DNA of 46,347 nt from Bryobacterales bacterium. Lineage in GTDB: Bacteria > Acidobacteriota > Terriglobia > Bryobacterales > Bryobacteraceae. Every line of letters starts with the position of its first letter. Position 1 is the stretch's first letter. This document shows positions 34,422 to 45,585 of this stretch, in pieces. A program made the translations under genes and the position numbers. The stretch spans positions 1-46,347 of the forward strand of contig PMUP01000013.1 in NCBI GenBank assembly GCA_003166865.1, written 5' to 3'. A model generated the notes under the pieces. It ran no database searches. It worked only from the letters and a program-made list of their open reading frames with translations, and was not told the DNA's origin.

Positions 34422-34443
34422 ATGACTCTCTGGATAGAGTCAT
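34422..34443 (+). other. Hairpin in the dnaN leader
   Basis: ATGACTCT and its exact complement AGAGTCAT are separated by six bases (CTGGAT), 61 bases before the dnaN start. There is no following T run, so it is not a terminator. It could be an RNA stem in the 5' leader or a protein operator with dyad symmetry. Confidence 0.5.
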
Positions 34444-34504
34444 AGAGCTACTCAAAGCTCGCATTTGACACGAGGACTGAGCGAGGAAGACCAGCGAGGA
34501 AAGC

Positions 34505-35623
34505 ATGGAGTTCACAGTCAGCAAGACGGATCTGGTACGGGAATTGAACTTTTCGCAGGGTGTGGTGGAGAAGAAGACAACCATACCGATCCTGTCGAAT
34601 GTGCTGGTGGAAGCGGCGGGGGACCGGATCAATTTGACGGCGACGGATCTGGAGTTGGGGATCCGGTCATCCTGTCCTGCTCGAGTGAAAAAGCAAGGTG
34701 CGGGCACCATTCCAGCCAAGCGGCTGCTGGACTATGTGCGGTTGCTGCCGGACGCCGACCTTGAAGTGAAACTCCAGGACAATCAATGGGCGAGTCTGGT
34801 GTGCGGGCGTTCGCGGACGCGCATCGCTGGAATGTCGCGCGAGAGTTTTCCCGAACTGCCGCAGATGCCGGATGTACTAGCGCAAATTCCCGTGGGTGTG
34901 CTGGCGTCGATGATCGCGCGAACGATTTTCGCCATTTCGATGGAAGAGTCGAGATTCACGTTGAACGGATCCTTGCTGATGTTGAAGAGCAGTGGACTCT
35001 CGATGGTGGCTACCGATGGGCATCGTCTGGCGATGGTGGAGCATCCCGTGGAATTGCCGGGCGTCACCAGTCCGTTTCGAGCGCTGCTTCCGCGTAAGGC
35101 GATGGGCGAGATTCTAAAGCTGGGCCAGGATTCTAGCCCGGATGCAATGCTCTCGTTTTCGGGTGACGAGAATCATCTGTTCTTTCAATTTGGCCAGCGG
35201 CTGTTGCTGAGCCGGAAGCTGACCGGGAACTTTCCGGATTTTGAACGCGTGCTTCCCAAGGATCATCCGCATTTTGTGGCCCTGGATCGCGAGGAGTTGC
35301 GCAAGTCCATTGAGCGCGTGTCGCAGTTTTCCGATGAGCGCTCGCGGGCGGTCCGGATGCGGGTTCAGGAAGGCGAACTGCACATTCATTCGTCACTCTC
35401 GGAAACTGGCGAGAGCGAAGACAGCCTCCCAGCCGACTATGACGGAAGTCCGGTGGAGATTGGTTTCAACGCAAGCTACCTGCTGGATTTCCTGCGCGCA
35501 TCGAGCGAGGAAAAAGTCACGTTTCACTTCAAGGATCCCAACAGCGCGGGCGAATTGCGTCCGGCGGCGAATGGCGAACCGGGCTACAAATATCGCTACG
35601 TGGTGATGCCCATGCGGATTTGA
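34505..35623 (+). CDS. dnaN: DNA polymerase III sliding clamp, beta subunit
   Basis: The 372-residue protein begins MEFTVSKTDLVRELNFSQGV and has the three-domain clamp layout: domain 1 with NVLVEAAGDRINLTATDLELG, domain 2 with LLMLKSSGLSMVATDGHRLA and domain 3 ending in KYRYVVMPMRI. The C-terminal VVMPMR is the conserved surface where polymerase and MutS bind. It forms a ring that tethers the replicase to DNA. GAGGAAAG precedes the ATG. It lies 42 bases upstream of gyrB. Confidence 0.97.
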   Translation: MEFTVSKTDLVRELNFSQGVVEKKTTIPILSNVLVEAAGDRINLTATDLELGIRSSCPARVKKQGAGTIPAKRLLDYVRLLPDADLEVKLQDNQWASLVCGRSRTRIAGMSRESFPELPQMPDVLAQIPVGVLASMIARTIFAISMEESRFTLNGSLLMLKSSGLSMVATDGHRLAMVEHPVELPGVTSPFRALLPRKAMGEILKLGQDSSPDAMLSFSGDENHLFFQFGQRLLLSRKLTGNFPDFERVLPKDHPHFVALDREELRKSIERVSQFSDERSRAVRMRVQEGELHIHSSLSETGESEDSLPADYDGSPVEIGFNASYLLDFLRASSEEKVTFHFKDPNSAGELRPAANGEPGYKYRYVVMPMRI

Positions 35624-35656
35624 AGGTCAGCATAGGTGACGTAGCAAGAGGACTGA

Positions 35657-38113
<2,457 letters not shown>

Positions 38114-38137
38114 AGGTCTCGAGCAGCTTCCGATTAA

Positions 38138-38398
38138 TCACCGGCGCCCCGCGTTGATGGCGTCCCTGATTTCCTTATCGGTGAGCGGCTTGAAGCCCTT
38201 GCGTTGTGCCATCCGCCTGCGGTTTTCACGCATGCTCTGAATCGCGCGTCGCACCTCCTCCAATGAGTCGCGGCCTTCTGGGACGATTCGAGCCACCGGT
38301 TTGTCGTGCCTGTTGATCATAATCTCTTCGCCGCGCGCAACTCTATCCAGAAGTTGTCCAAACCGTGCCCTTGCTTCGGAGGCAGAGAAAGTGCGCAT
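38138..38398 (-). CDS. Orphan Phd/YefM-family antitoxin
   Basis: The 86-residue protein begins MRTFSASEARARFGQLLDRV and carries GEEIMINRHDKPVARIVP, the Phd/YefM DNA-binding fold. The C-terminal helix (MAQRKGFKPLTDKEIRDAIN) is the part that normally wraps the toxin. The toxin gene would be expected directly downstream (below 38138), but gyrB ends there. It either lost its partner, acts in trans, or serves as a stand-alone repressor. It is divergent from the acyl-CoA dehydrogenase gene. Confidence 0.83.
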   Translation of the reverse strand: MRTFSASEARARFGQLLDRVARGEEIMINRHDKPVARIVPEGRDSLEEVRRAIQSMRENRRRMAQRKGFKPLTDKEIRDAINAGRR

Positions 38399-38459
38399 AA
38401 CTACAAACTAGTTTAGCTGTGATCCCAGGATGGCTGATCTGGTTGCTTACAATAGGGCC

Positions 38460-39629
38460 ATGGCTCGTTTCTCCGGCGTCGACTACCTCCTGATCGATTC
38501 GCTGTTCTCCGAACAAGAACTGCTGGTGCGCCAGACCGCGCGGAAGTTTGTCGAGGATCGCGTGATTCCAATCATCCGCGATTGCTTCCGCGACGGCCGT
38601 TTTCCCAAAGAGCTGATCCCGGAATTCGCCCAGCTTGGATTCCTGGGCGCGAATCTGGAAGGCTACGGCTGCGCCGGTCTGAGCAATGTCGAATACGGGC
38701 TGATCATGCAAGAGATCGAGCGCGGCGATTCGGGACTTCGCAGCTTCGTGTCGGTGCAGGGCGCGCTGGTGATGTACCCGATTCTGACCTACGGGTCGGC
38801 CGAGCAGAAGGATCGCTGGCTGCCCAAGATGCAGTCGGGCCAAGCCATCGGATGCTTCGGACTCACTGAGCCGGGCTTCGGATCGAATCCCGCGGGCATG
38901 CAGACGCGCGCGAAGCAGGACGGCGATCATTGGATTCTGAACGGCGAGAAAACTTGGATTACGAACGGCTCAGTGGCCGATGTCGCGATTGTCTGGGCGC
39001 GCACCGACGACGGCATTCGCGGATTCCTGGTGGAGAAGGGCACGCCCGGGTTCACCACGTCGGATATTCACGGCAAGCTTTCGATGCGCGCATCGGTGAC
39101 ATCCAGCCTGGCGCTATCGGATTGCCGCGTGCCCGCGTCCGCGATGCTGCCGGGCGCGAAAGGCCTGAAGGGCCCGCTGAGCTGTCTTTCCCAAGCGCGC
39201 TACGGCATCGGTTGGGGTGTGCTGGGCGCGGCGATGGACTGCTACGAGACCGCACGGCACTATTCGATTGATCGCAAGCAGTTCGACAACCGCCCCATAG
39301 CCAGCCACCAACTGGTGCAGGAGAAGCTGGCATGGATGATCACGGAAATCACCAAGGCGCAGCTGCTCGCGATCCAGGCCGGGCGCGTGAAGGATCAAGG
39401 CAAGATTGACCCGGCGCACATTTCGATGCTGAAGCGGAACAATGTCGCGATGGCGCTGGAATGCGCGCGCTTGAGCCGCGATCTGCTGGGCGCCAACGGC
39501 ATCATGGACGAGTATCCGATCATGCGGCACATGTGCAACCTGGAAACTGTGAAGACGTACGAAGGGACCGACCACATTCACGCCCTGGTGATTGGGGAGC
39601 GGGTTACCGGGGTAGCGGCGTATAAATAG
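38460..39629 (+). CDS. Acyl-CoA dehydrogenase, glutaryl-CoA dehydrogenase-like
   Basis: The start at 38460 gives MARFSGVDYLLIDSLFSEQE, the family's usual N-terminus, and 389 residues; the frame is open from 38430. FAD-binding and substrate motifs are CFGLTEPGFGSNPAGM, WILNGEKTWITNG and GVLGAAMDCYETARHY. The catalytic Glu lies in VKTYEGTDHIHALVIGERV near the C-terminus, the glutaryl-CoA dehydrogenase position. Such enzymes oxidise and decarboxylate glutaryl-CoA to crotonyl-CoA in lysine and aromatic breakdown. Its 3' end overlaps the convergent yqgE-like gene by 26 bases. The gene stands alone, so the specificity is inferred. Confidence 0.9.
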   Translation: MARFSGVDYLLIDSLFSEQELLVRQTARKFVEDRVIPIIRDCFRDGRFPKELIPEFAQLGFLGANLEGYGCAGLSNVEYGLIMQEIERGDSGLRSFVSVQGALVMYPILTYGSAEQKDRWLPKMQSGQAIGCFGLTEPGFGSNPAGMQTRAKQDGDHWILNGEKTWITNGSVADVAIVWARTDDGIRGFLVEKGTPGFTTSDIHGKLSMRASVTSSLALSDCRVPASAMLPGAKGLKGPLSCLSQARYGIGWGVLGAAMDCYETARHYSIDRKQFDNRPIASHQLVQEKLAWMITEITKAQLLAIQAGRVKDQGKIDPAHISMLKRNNVAMALECARLSRDLLGANGIMDEYPIMRHMCNLETVKTYEGTDHIHALVIGERVTGVAAYK

Positions 39630-40254
39630 AAAGACAAGGAATACGAGGAATACAAGGAATACTGGGAATAAGAGCGACTTGTGTTTCCGTCCGGCGAATC
39701 AGGCGCGGCCAAACCGAATCCGGATCGGAGTGAAAAACGGTGGCCGCATCGGCTGGCATGATGTGCCAAGCGCCGAGATCCACTTCGTGCTCCAGTTGCC
39801 CGGCGCCCCAGCCCGCGTAGCCAACGTAGGCGTGAAATACGCTGGATTCGGCGGCCGACGCCATCGTCGCTCTCAGCAGATCCTTGTTGCTGATCAGGTA
39901 GATATCATTGAACACGCGCGTGGAGTTCGCTGGCTTGCTCGCGGTTTTCAGCAACGCCATCACGCTATTCAATTCCACGGGACCGCCGACGTAGACCGGA
40001 TCAATGCGGCTCTTGGCTTCCTTGAGATCCTGAAACACGCGCGATATGGGAACGTCGGTAGCGCGGTTGACCACTAAGCCGACCGCGCCTTGATCCTCCT
40101 TGAAATGCACCAGCAGGATCACCGTCTTGGCGAAGTTAGGATCGCCTAGGTCGCGGCTGGCGACAAGAAACTTGCCCACTGCGAGGTCGTTGGTCTGGGC
40201 GAACCCAGGCGCGCAGGCGAAAAACAGAAATGCGGCGAGAAGGCGTGCCACCAT
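39604..40254 (-). CDS. YqgE/AlgH-family protein with export signal
   Basis: The 216-residue protein has the DUF179 (YqgE/AlgH) layout: GKFLVASRDLGDPNFAKTVILLVHF, GAVGLVVNRATDVPISRVF, VYVGGPVELNSVM and VGYAGWGAGQLEHEVDLGAWHI. Unusually it begins with a clear signal peptide (MVARLLAAFLFFACAPGFAQ), while the well-studied homologs are cytosolic. The last 25 residues (IPSIPCIPRIPCLSIY...) come from a run of 9-base repeats and are not part of the family, so the natural stop may have been lost. The function of the family is not known. It converges on and overlaps the acyl-CoA dehydrogenase gene. Confidence 0.85.
   Translation of the reverse strand: MVARLLAAFLFFACAPGFAQTNDLAVGKFLVASRDLGDPNFAKTVILLVHFKEDQGAVGLVVNRATDVPISRVFQDLKEAKSRIDPVYVGGPVELNSVMALLKTASKPANSTRVFNDIYLISNKDLLRATMASAAESSVFHAYVGYAGWGAGQLEHEVDLGAWHIMPADAATVFHSDPDSVWPRLIRRTETQVALIPSIPCIPRIPCLSIYTPLPR
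39637..39672. repeat. Four tandem 9-bp units in the convergent 3' overlap
   Basis: Units AGGAATACG, AGGAATACA, AGGAATACT and GGGAATAAG run in series. On the minus strand they add Ile-Pro-x triplets to the YqgE-like C-terminus. Short runs of this kind are prone to slippage. Confidence 0.8.
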
Positions 40255-40297
40255 GTCTCAGTTTAGCGAAGCTACAATGTAGCTGGAGGTTTTCCGA

Positions 40298-41572
40298 ATG
40301 ATTCTGGAAGCGATTCCTTCGTCGGAAAAGGAAACCAATCCGTGGGTTTCCGCCGAGGCGCGGTTCGACGAAGCCGCTGAGTTGCTGGGCCTGGATGAAG
40401 GCCTGCGGAAAATTCTCCGGTCGGCGGCGCTGGAGTTGAAGGTCAGTATTCCCGTCCTGTTGGACGACGGCCGCTATGAAGTTTTCACCGGCTACCGCGT
40501 GCAGCACTCCATCGTGCGCGGTCCCTCCAAAGGCGGAATTCGCTTCGCGCCGGACGTCACGCTGGATGAAGTGCGCGCGCTGGCGGCTTGGATGACGTGG
40601 AAGTGCGCCGTGGTGAACATCCCGTTTGGCGGCGGCAAGGGCGGAGTGATTTGCGATCCCGATGTACTTTCGCCCGGCGAACTGGAGCGCATCACGCGCC
40701 GCTACACCTCCGAGATCATGGACATCATCGGTCCCGAGCGCGACGTGCCGGCGCCGGACATGAACACCAATCCGCAAACGATGGCGTGGGTGATGGACAC
40801 CTACTCGATGCACAAACGCCAAACGGTTACCGCGGTGGTGACGGGCAAACCGTTAGCACTGGGCGGATCGAAAGGGCGCACCGAAGCCACCGGTCGCGGG
40901 TGCATGATCGTCACCCTGGAAGCGCTGCGCCATTTCGGTATCGATCCAATCAACACGCGCGTGGTAGTGCAGGGTTTTGGCAATGTCGGCGGCATGTCGG
41001 CGAAGCTGATGGCTCGCTCGGGATTCAAGATCATTTGCATCATCGAATATGACGGCGCCGTTTACAATTCGAAGGGGCTCGATATTGAAGCTCTGATGAA
41101 ACACCGCAATGAAACTGGCTCGATTACCGGATTTGCGGAAGGCGAGGACATCGACAGAGAACAGGCGCTGTTGCTGGATTGCGAGGTGCTGCTGCCCGCC
41201 GCGAAAGAGAACGTCATCACCACCGCCAATGCCGACCGCATTAAAGCCAAGATCATTTGCGAAGGCGCCAACGGCCCCACCACTTCGGAAGCCGACGCGA
41301 TTCTGGCCGACAAGAAGATTTTTGTGATCCCGGATATTTTGGCCAACGCCGGCGGCGTCACGGTCTCTTACTTTGAATGGGTGCAGGACCGGCAAGGGTT
41401 CTTCTGGAACGAACAGCTGGTGAACGGGCGCCTGGAAGAGATCATGGTGAACAGCTTTCGAGACGTGGTGAGCTACGCGGAGAAGCATCAGGTGCACAAC
41501 CGGCTGGCTGCGTATATGCTGGCCATCGATCGCGTCGCCTCGGCTTTGCAGACCCGCGGCTTGTATGCCTGA
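40298..41572 (+). CDS. gdhA: Glutamate dehydrogenase (Glu/Leu/Phe/Val family)
   Basis: The 424-residue protein has the family signatures [32 protein letters not shown] and [16 protein letters not shown], which holds the catalytic Lys. [20 protein letters not shown] and the nucleotide-binding [11 protein letters not shown] follow. [15 protein letters not shown] is also present. It interconverts glutamate and 2-oxoglutarate plus ammonia. GGAGG lies ten bases before the ATG. The short N-terminus and absence of the 440-residue hexameric NADP type features suggest the 410-430 class; the cofactor preference is not certain. It overlaps mutS by eight bases (ATGCCTGA), so the two are probably cotranscribed. 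Confidence 0.95.
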   Translation: MILEAIPSSEKETNPWVSAEARFDEAAELLGLDEGLRKILRSAALELKVSIPVLLDDGRYEVFTGYRVQHSIVRGPSKGGIRFAPDVTLDEVRALAAWMTWKCAVVNIPFGGGKGGVICDPDVLSPGELERITRRYTSEIMDIIGPERDVPAPDMNTNPQTMAWVMDTYSMHKRQTVTAVVTGKPLALGGSKGRTEATGRGCMIVTLEALRHFGIDPINTRVVVQGFGNVGGMSAKLMARSGFKIICIIEYDGAVYNSKGLDIEALMKHRNETGSITGFAEGEDIDREQALLLDCEVLLPAAKENVITTANADRIKAKIICEGANGPTTSEADAILADKKIFVIPDILANAGGVTVSYFEWVQDRQGFFWNEQLVNGRLEEIMVNSFRDVVSYAEKHQVHNRLAAYMLAIDRVASALQTRGLYA

Positions 41573-44144
41573 AGCGGGTGACGCGGCGTCCACGCCGCTG
41601 ATGCGCCAATATCATTCAATCAAACAACAAGTTCCCAACGCTCTGCTGATGTTCCGGCTGGGCGATTTCTACGAGCTGTTCTACGAGGACGCCGTCACCG
41701 CGGCCCGCGAGCTCGAAATCACGCTGACCGCCCGCAATAAGGAAAAAGGCCAACCCATACCGATGTGCGGCGTGCCGTACCATGCGGCCGACGGCTATTT
41801 GGCGCGGCTCATCCAGAAAGGCTATCGAGTCGCCGTCTGCGATCAGATGGAGGAGGCTGGGCCAGGCAAAAAACTGGTAAAGCGCGAAGTGACGCGGGTG
41901 GTAACGCCGGGAACGGCGATGGAACCGTCGCTGCTCCGCTCGCACGAGAACAACTATCTAGCCGCGGTGTGCCGCAATGGCCCGCGTGCGGGATTAGCCC
42001 ACGTGGATATTTCCACGGGCGAGTTTCGGGCCACGGAATTGGACGCGATGGAAGTCAACGCCGCGCTCGAGAACTTGAATGTCCGTGAAGTGCTGGCGGC
42101 GGAAACGCTAACGGATTTGCGCGGATTCCGGACCACGCTGGAGGACTGGATCTTCAGCCTGGATTATTCCGACCGCGCGCTGCGCGAACATTTTCACTTG
42201 CTGACGTTGGACGGCTGCGGCTTGGGCGAAAAGCCGCTGGCGGTTTCAGCCGCGGGCGCGATCCTGCACTACTTGCGGGACACGCAGAAATCGGCGCTGG
42301 ATCATCTGGATCGGCCGGCGTTCTATGACCGTTCGGAATCGATGATCCTGGACGCAGTCACCGTGCGGAACCTGGAGTTGCTGGAGCCGCTATTTGCCGG
42401 CGAAACCCGCGAGTCCACGCTGATTCATGTTCTGGATCAGACTTCGACGGGCATGGGCGGGCGAATGTTGCGTGCCCGGTTGCTGCGGCCTTGCTTGCAG
42501 CTTGAAGAGATCGAAGCGCGGCTGGATGCCGTGCAGGCGGCGCTGCAGGCGACTATCACGCGGGCGGAAACGCGCAAACTGCTCGCGAACGTATTGGACC
42601 TCGAAAGGCTGCTGGCGAAATTGACGCTGGGCACGGCCGGACCGCGCGAGCTGCTGGCGTTGGGGCGATCCCTCGCGCTGGTTCCGAAGCTGAAGGAATA
42701 CGCCGCGGCATTTGATGCGGCGCGTTGGCGCGCCATCGCCAGAGACCTGGACGAAATTCCTGAAGTCCGCGATCGTATACTCCAAGCGATTGCCGAAGAA
42801 CCGCCCGTCAATCTGGCCGATGGCGGAACCATCCGCGGAGGCTATCACTCAGGTCTCGACGAGCTGCGCGATCTCAGCCGCAATAGCCGTCAGTACATCG
42901 CTCAAATTGAGCTGCGCGAGCGCGCGAGGACCGGCATCCAGTCGTTGAAGGTGCGCTTCAACAACGTCTTTGGATATTACCTGGAGATCTCCAAGGCGAA
43001 CATGCACCTGGCGCCCGCCGATTACGAACGCAAGCAGACGCTGGTGAATGCGGAGCGCTTCACAACGCCGGAGTTGAAGGAGCTTGAAAGCAAGATTCTG
43101 GACGCCGAAGAGAAGATGCTGGCGCTGGAGCGTGAAATCTTCCAGGAATTGCGGCTGTTCGCGGCCGAGCATGCGGCGCGCGTACGGCAGACGGCGGCGG
43201 CCATCGCGGAGCTGGACGTCACCTGCGCATTGGCGCAAGTGGCCGCGGAGAATCGCTACGTGCGGCCGGGCTTTTCCGATTCCGGCGAAATACGCATTGT
43301 CGCGGGACGCCATCCGGTGATCGAGAAACTGGCCGAACGGGAGGCGCTCCGCTTCATTCCCAACGATCTGTATTTCGATACTGAATCGCAATTCATCGCC
43401 GTCATCACGGGGCCGAACATGGGCGGCAAGTCGACTTACTTGAGGCAGGCCGCTGCGATCGTGATACTGGCGCAAATGGGATCGTTCGTGCCCGCGGATT
43501 CGGCGGCGCTCAGCATCGTGGATCGTGTGTTCACGCGGATCGGCGCGGCCGACAACCTGGCGCGCGGGCGTTCCACCTTCATGGTGGAGATGACCGAGAC
43601 CGCGGTGATCTTGAACACCGCGACGCCACGCAGTCTGGTGGTGTTGGATGAAATCGGCCGCGGCACGTCGACCTATGACGGGCTCGCGCTGGCCTGGGCT
43701 GTGGTCGAACACATTCACCAGCGCATCCGCGCCCGCACGCTGTTCGCGACGCACTACCACGAGCTGACCGAGCTCGCCGATCAGTTGCCTGGCGTTGTAA
43801 ACCTGCACGTGTCCGTGAAGGAAGCCGGTGATCAGGTGATCTTCCTGCGCAAAGTGGAGCCGGGGCGAGCCGACCGCAGTTATGGCATCGAGGTGGCGCG
43901 ACTGGCGGGACTGCCCGTAGCGGTAGTGGAGCGCGCGCGGGAGATTCTGGCGCTGCACGAGCGGTCCGAGCTCGCGGTCACCGAAGAGCTGGCGCCGCGC
44001 GCGTTGGGTCCGACGCAGATCCAATTGTTCGAGCCGGTGAACTATCAGATCGCCGAACGCATCCGCAATCTGAAAGTGGACGAGCTGCGGCCCATCGACG
44101 CGCTCCAACTGCTGAACGAGCTGCAGCGGGAGCTGAAGCACTAG
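41565..44144 (+). CDS. mutS: DNA mismatch repair protein MutS
   Basis: The 859-residue protein has the mismatch-binding start [19 protein letters not shown] (Phe-x-Glu reading head), the connector and lever domains, then the ATPase domain with Walker [14 protein letters not shown], a [24 protein letters not shown] block and Walker [18 protein letters not shown], then [10 protein letters not shown]. It recognises mispairs and starts repair with MutL, which is not in the window. The length is standard for MutS1. Its TAG shares one base with the GTG of anmK. Confidence 0.97.
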   Translation: MPEAGDAASTPLMRQYHSIKQQVPNALLMFRLGDFYELFYEDAVTAARELEITLTARNKEKGQPIPMCGVPYHAADGYLARLIQKGYRVAVCDQMEEAGPGKKLVKREVTRVVTPGTAMEPSLLRSHENNYLAAVCRNGPRAGLAHVDISTGEFRATELDAMEVNAALENLNVREVLAAETLTDLRGFRTTLEDWIFSLDYSDRALREHFHLLTLDGCGLGEKPLAVSAAGAILHYLRDTQKSALDHLDRPAFYDRSESMILDAVTVRNLELLEPLFAGETRESTLIHVLDQTSTGMGGRMLRARLLRPCLQLEEIEARLDAVQAALQATITRAETRKLLANVLDLERLLAKLTLGTAGPRELLALGRSLALVPKLKEYAAAFDAARWRAIARDLDEIPEVRDRILQAIAEEPPVNLADGGTIRGGYHSGLDELRDLSRNSRQYIAQIELRERARTGIQSLKVRFNNVFGYYLEISKANMHLAPADYERKQTLVNAERFTTPELKELESKILDAEEKMLALEREIFQELRLFAAEHAARVRQTAAAIAELDVTCALAQVAAENRYVRPGFSDSGEIRIVAGRHPVIEKLAEREALRFIPNDLYFDTESQFIAVITGPNMGGKSTYLRQAAAIVILAQMGSFVPADSAALSIVDRVFTRIGAADNLARGRSTFMVEMTETAVILNTATPRSLVVLDEIGRGTSTYDGLALAWAVVEHIHQRIRARTLFATHYHELTELADQLPGVVNLHVSVKEAGDQVIFLRKVEPGRADRSYGIEVARLAGLPVAVVERAREILALHERSELAVTEELAPRALGPTQIQLFEPVNYQIAERIRNLKVDELRPIDALQLLNELQRELKH

Positions 44145-45223
44145 TGAGAGTGGCAGGGCTAATTAGTGGGACATCGGTGGACGGTATCGATGTCGCCGTA
44201 GTTGACATCGGCGAACGAATTGAAGTAGTGGCCACGATCACCGTCCCATATCCGCCCGAGGTTCGCGAGGCGATTCTGTCGGTCTCAAACTCGATGGCCC
44301 ATACGGCCACCATTGCGCGTCTCAACTTCTTGTTGGGTGAGCTTTTCGCGGAAGCGCTCGGGAGCACGGGTGTGCCGCTCGATACCATCGAGCTGGTTGG
44401 ATCGCACGGCCAAACCATTTTTCACGACGGCGATCCGGTCGAGTTTCTTGGCCGAAAGATCGCGAGCACGATGCAGATCGGCGAGGCTGCGGTGATCGCG
44501 GAGCGCACGGGCATCGAGACCATCGCCGATTTTCGTCCAAGCGACATAGCGGCCGGCGGCAAGGGCGCACCACTGGCGCCGATGCTCGATTACAAGCTCT
44601 TTCGTCATCCCGAATTGTCCCGAATCGCGCTGAACATCGGCGGCATTGCGAACATCACGGTAATACCGGCGAATGCAAAGCCGGATGCCGTGGTCGCGTT
44701 CGACACCGGTCCTGGGAACATGCTGATGGATGCCGTGGCGCCTCCCTTCGATCGCGACGGCGAGCGGGCGCGCGGGCTCCGAGTGAACGCCGCTCTGCTC
44801 GAACGATTGCTGGCCGATCCGTACTATCAGCGGGCGCCGCCGAAGACATCCGGAAGGGAACAGTATGGCGACGAGTTCGTTCGCCGCACCAACATCGATA
44901 TTGCCACTGCTACTGAGCTGACCGCGCGGACCATTGCGCTCGCCATCGGACGTTATCCTGAAACGCGCGAGGTAATCGTTTCGGGCGGCGGCGCGCATAA
45001 CGGTTACTTGATGCAGCGCATACGCGCTCTGGTAAATGCGAGGGTCACGACCTCGGCCGAATTCGGAGTCGGCGTCGATACAAAGGAAGCGATTCTGTTC
45101 GCTGTGCTGGCCTATGAAACGTTCCATCGGCGCGCGGGCAACCTTCCGTCCGCTACCGGGGCGCGCAAGCCAATGATCCTGGGGAAGGTTTCGCGCGGAA
45201 CAAGCTCTCGTTCAGAAGCGTAG
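44144..45223 (+). CDS. anmK: Anhydro-N-acetylmuramic acid kinase
   Basis: The 359-residue protein begins VAGLISGTSVDGIDVAVVDI, the AnmK phosphate-1 signature. DLIGSHGQT-like IELVGSHGQTIFHDG, ADFRPSDIAAGGKGAPLAP, LNIGGIANITVI and FDTGPGNMLMDA follow. It opens and phosphorylates 1,6-anhydro-MurNAc, feeding cell-wall fragments back to GlcNAc metabolism. The GTG start overlaps the mutS stop by one base. Its length is slightly below the E. coli enzyme (369). A murQ partner is not seen here. Confidence 0.95.
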   Translation: MRVAGLISGTSVDGIDVAVVDIGERIEVVATITVPYPPEVREAILSVSNSMAHTATIARLNFLLGELFAEALGSTGVPLDTIELVGSHGQTIFHDGDPVEFLGRKIASTMQIGEAAVIAERTGIETIADFRPSDIAAGGKGAPLAPMLDYKLFRHPELSRIALNIGGIANITVIPANAKPDAVVAFDTGPGNMLMDAVAPPFDRDGERARGLRVNAALLERLLADPYYQRAPPKTSGREQYGDEFVRRTNIDIATATELTARTIALAIGRYPETREVIVSGGGAHNGYLMQRIRALVNARVTTSAEFGVGVDTKEAILFAVLAYETFHRRAGNLPSATGARKPMILGKVSRGTSSRSEA

Positions 45224-45244
45224 GATATATAGAGGTGGACGTTT

Positions 45245-45568
45245 ATGTTTTGCACAAGGTGCGGTACCGAGCTCCGAGAACAAGACAAGTTTTGCTTTAA
45301 TTGCGCCGCTGCGACGGCACGGGGCGCGTCCGCTCCGAGGCCGGTCCAGCCACTCAGCCGGCCGATGCACGAAGCCAAGATCGCCGGTGTTTGCGCCGGA
45401 TTCGCGCGCTACCTCGGGATGGACGTGACCCTGGTGCGAGTGCTGTGGGTGGTGCTGACGGTGTTTCCAATGCCGTCGTTCGGCCTGATCGCCTACATCG
45501 TCGCGTGGATCGTGATGCCGAAAGATCCAGTAACGCTTCCCGTGATCCAGGCGTACCCAGCGAACTGA
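45245..45568 (+). CDS. Zinc-ribbon plus PspC-domain membrane protein
   Basis: The 107-residue protein has an N-terminal zinc ribbon, MFCTRCGTELREQDKFCFNCA, with two CxxC pairs (Cys3/6 and Cys17/20). A short Pro/Ala linker follows, then a PspC domain: IAGVCAGFARYLGMDVTLVRVLWVVLTV and a second hydrophobic stretch, LIAYIVAWIVMPKD. PspC proteins span the inner membrane and often sense envelope stress; this small form lacks other domains. GAGGTGG precedes the ATG. It converges on ftsK, 17 bases away. Confidence 0.88.
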   Translation: MFCTRCGTELREQDKFCFNCAAATARGASAPRPVQPLSRPMHEAKIAGVCAGFARYLGMDVTLVRVLWVVLTVFPMPSFGLIAYIVAWIVMPKDPVTLPVIQAYPAN

Positions 45569-45585
45569 ATCGCGTCCCAGCACGA

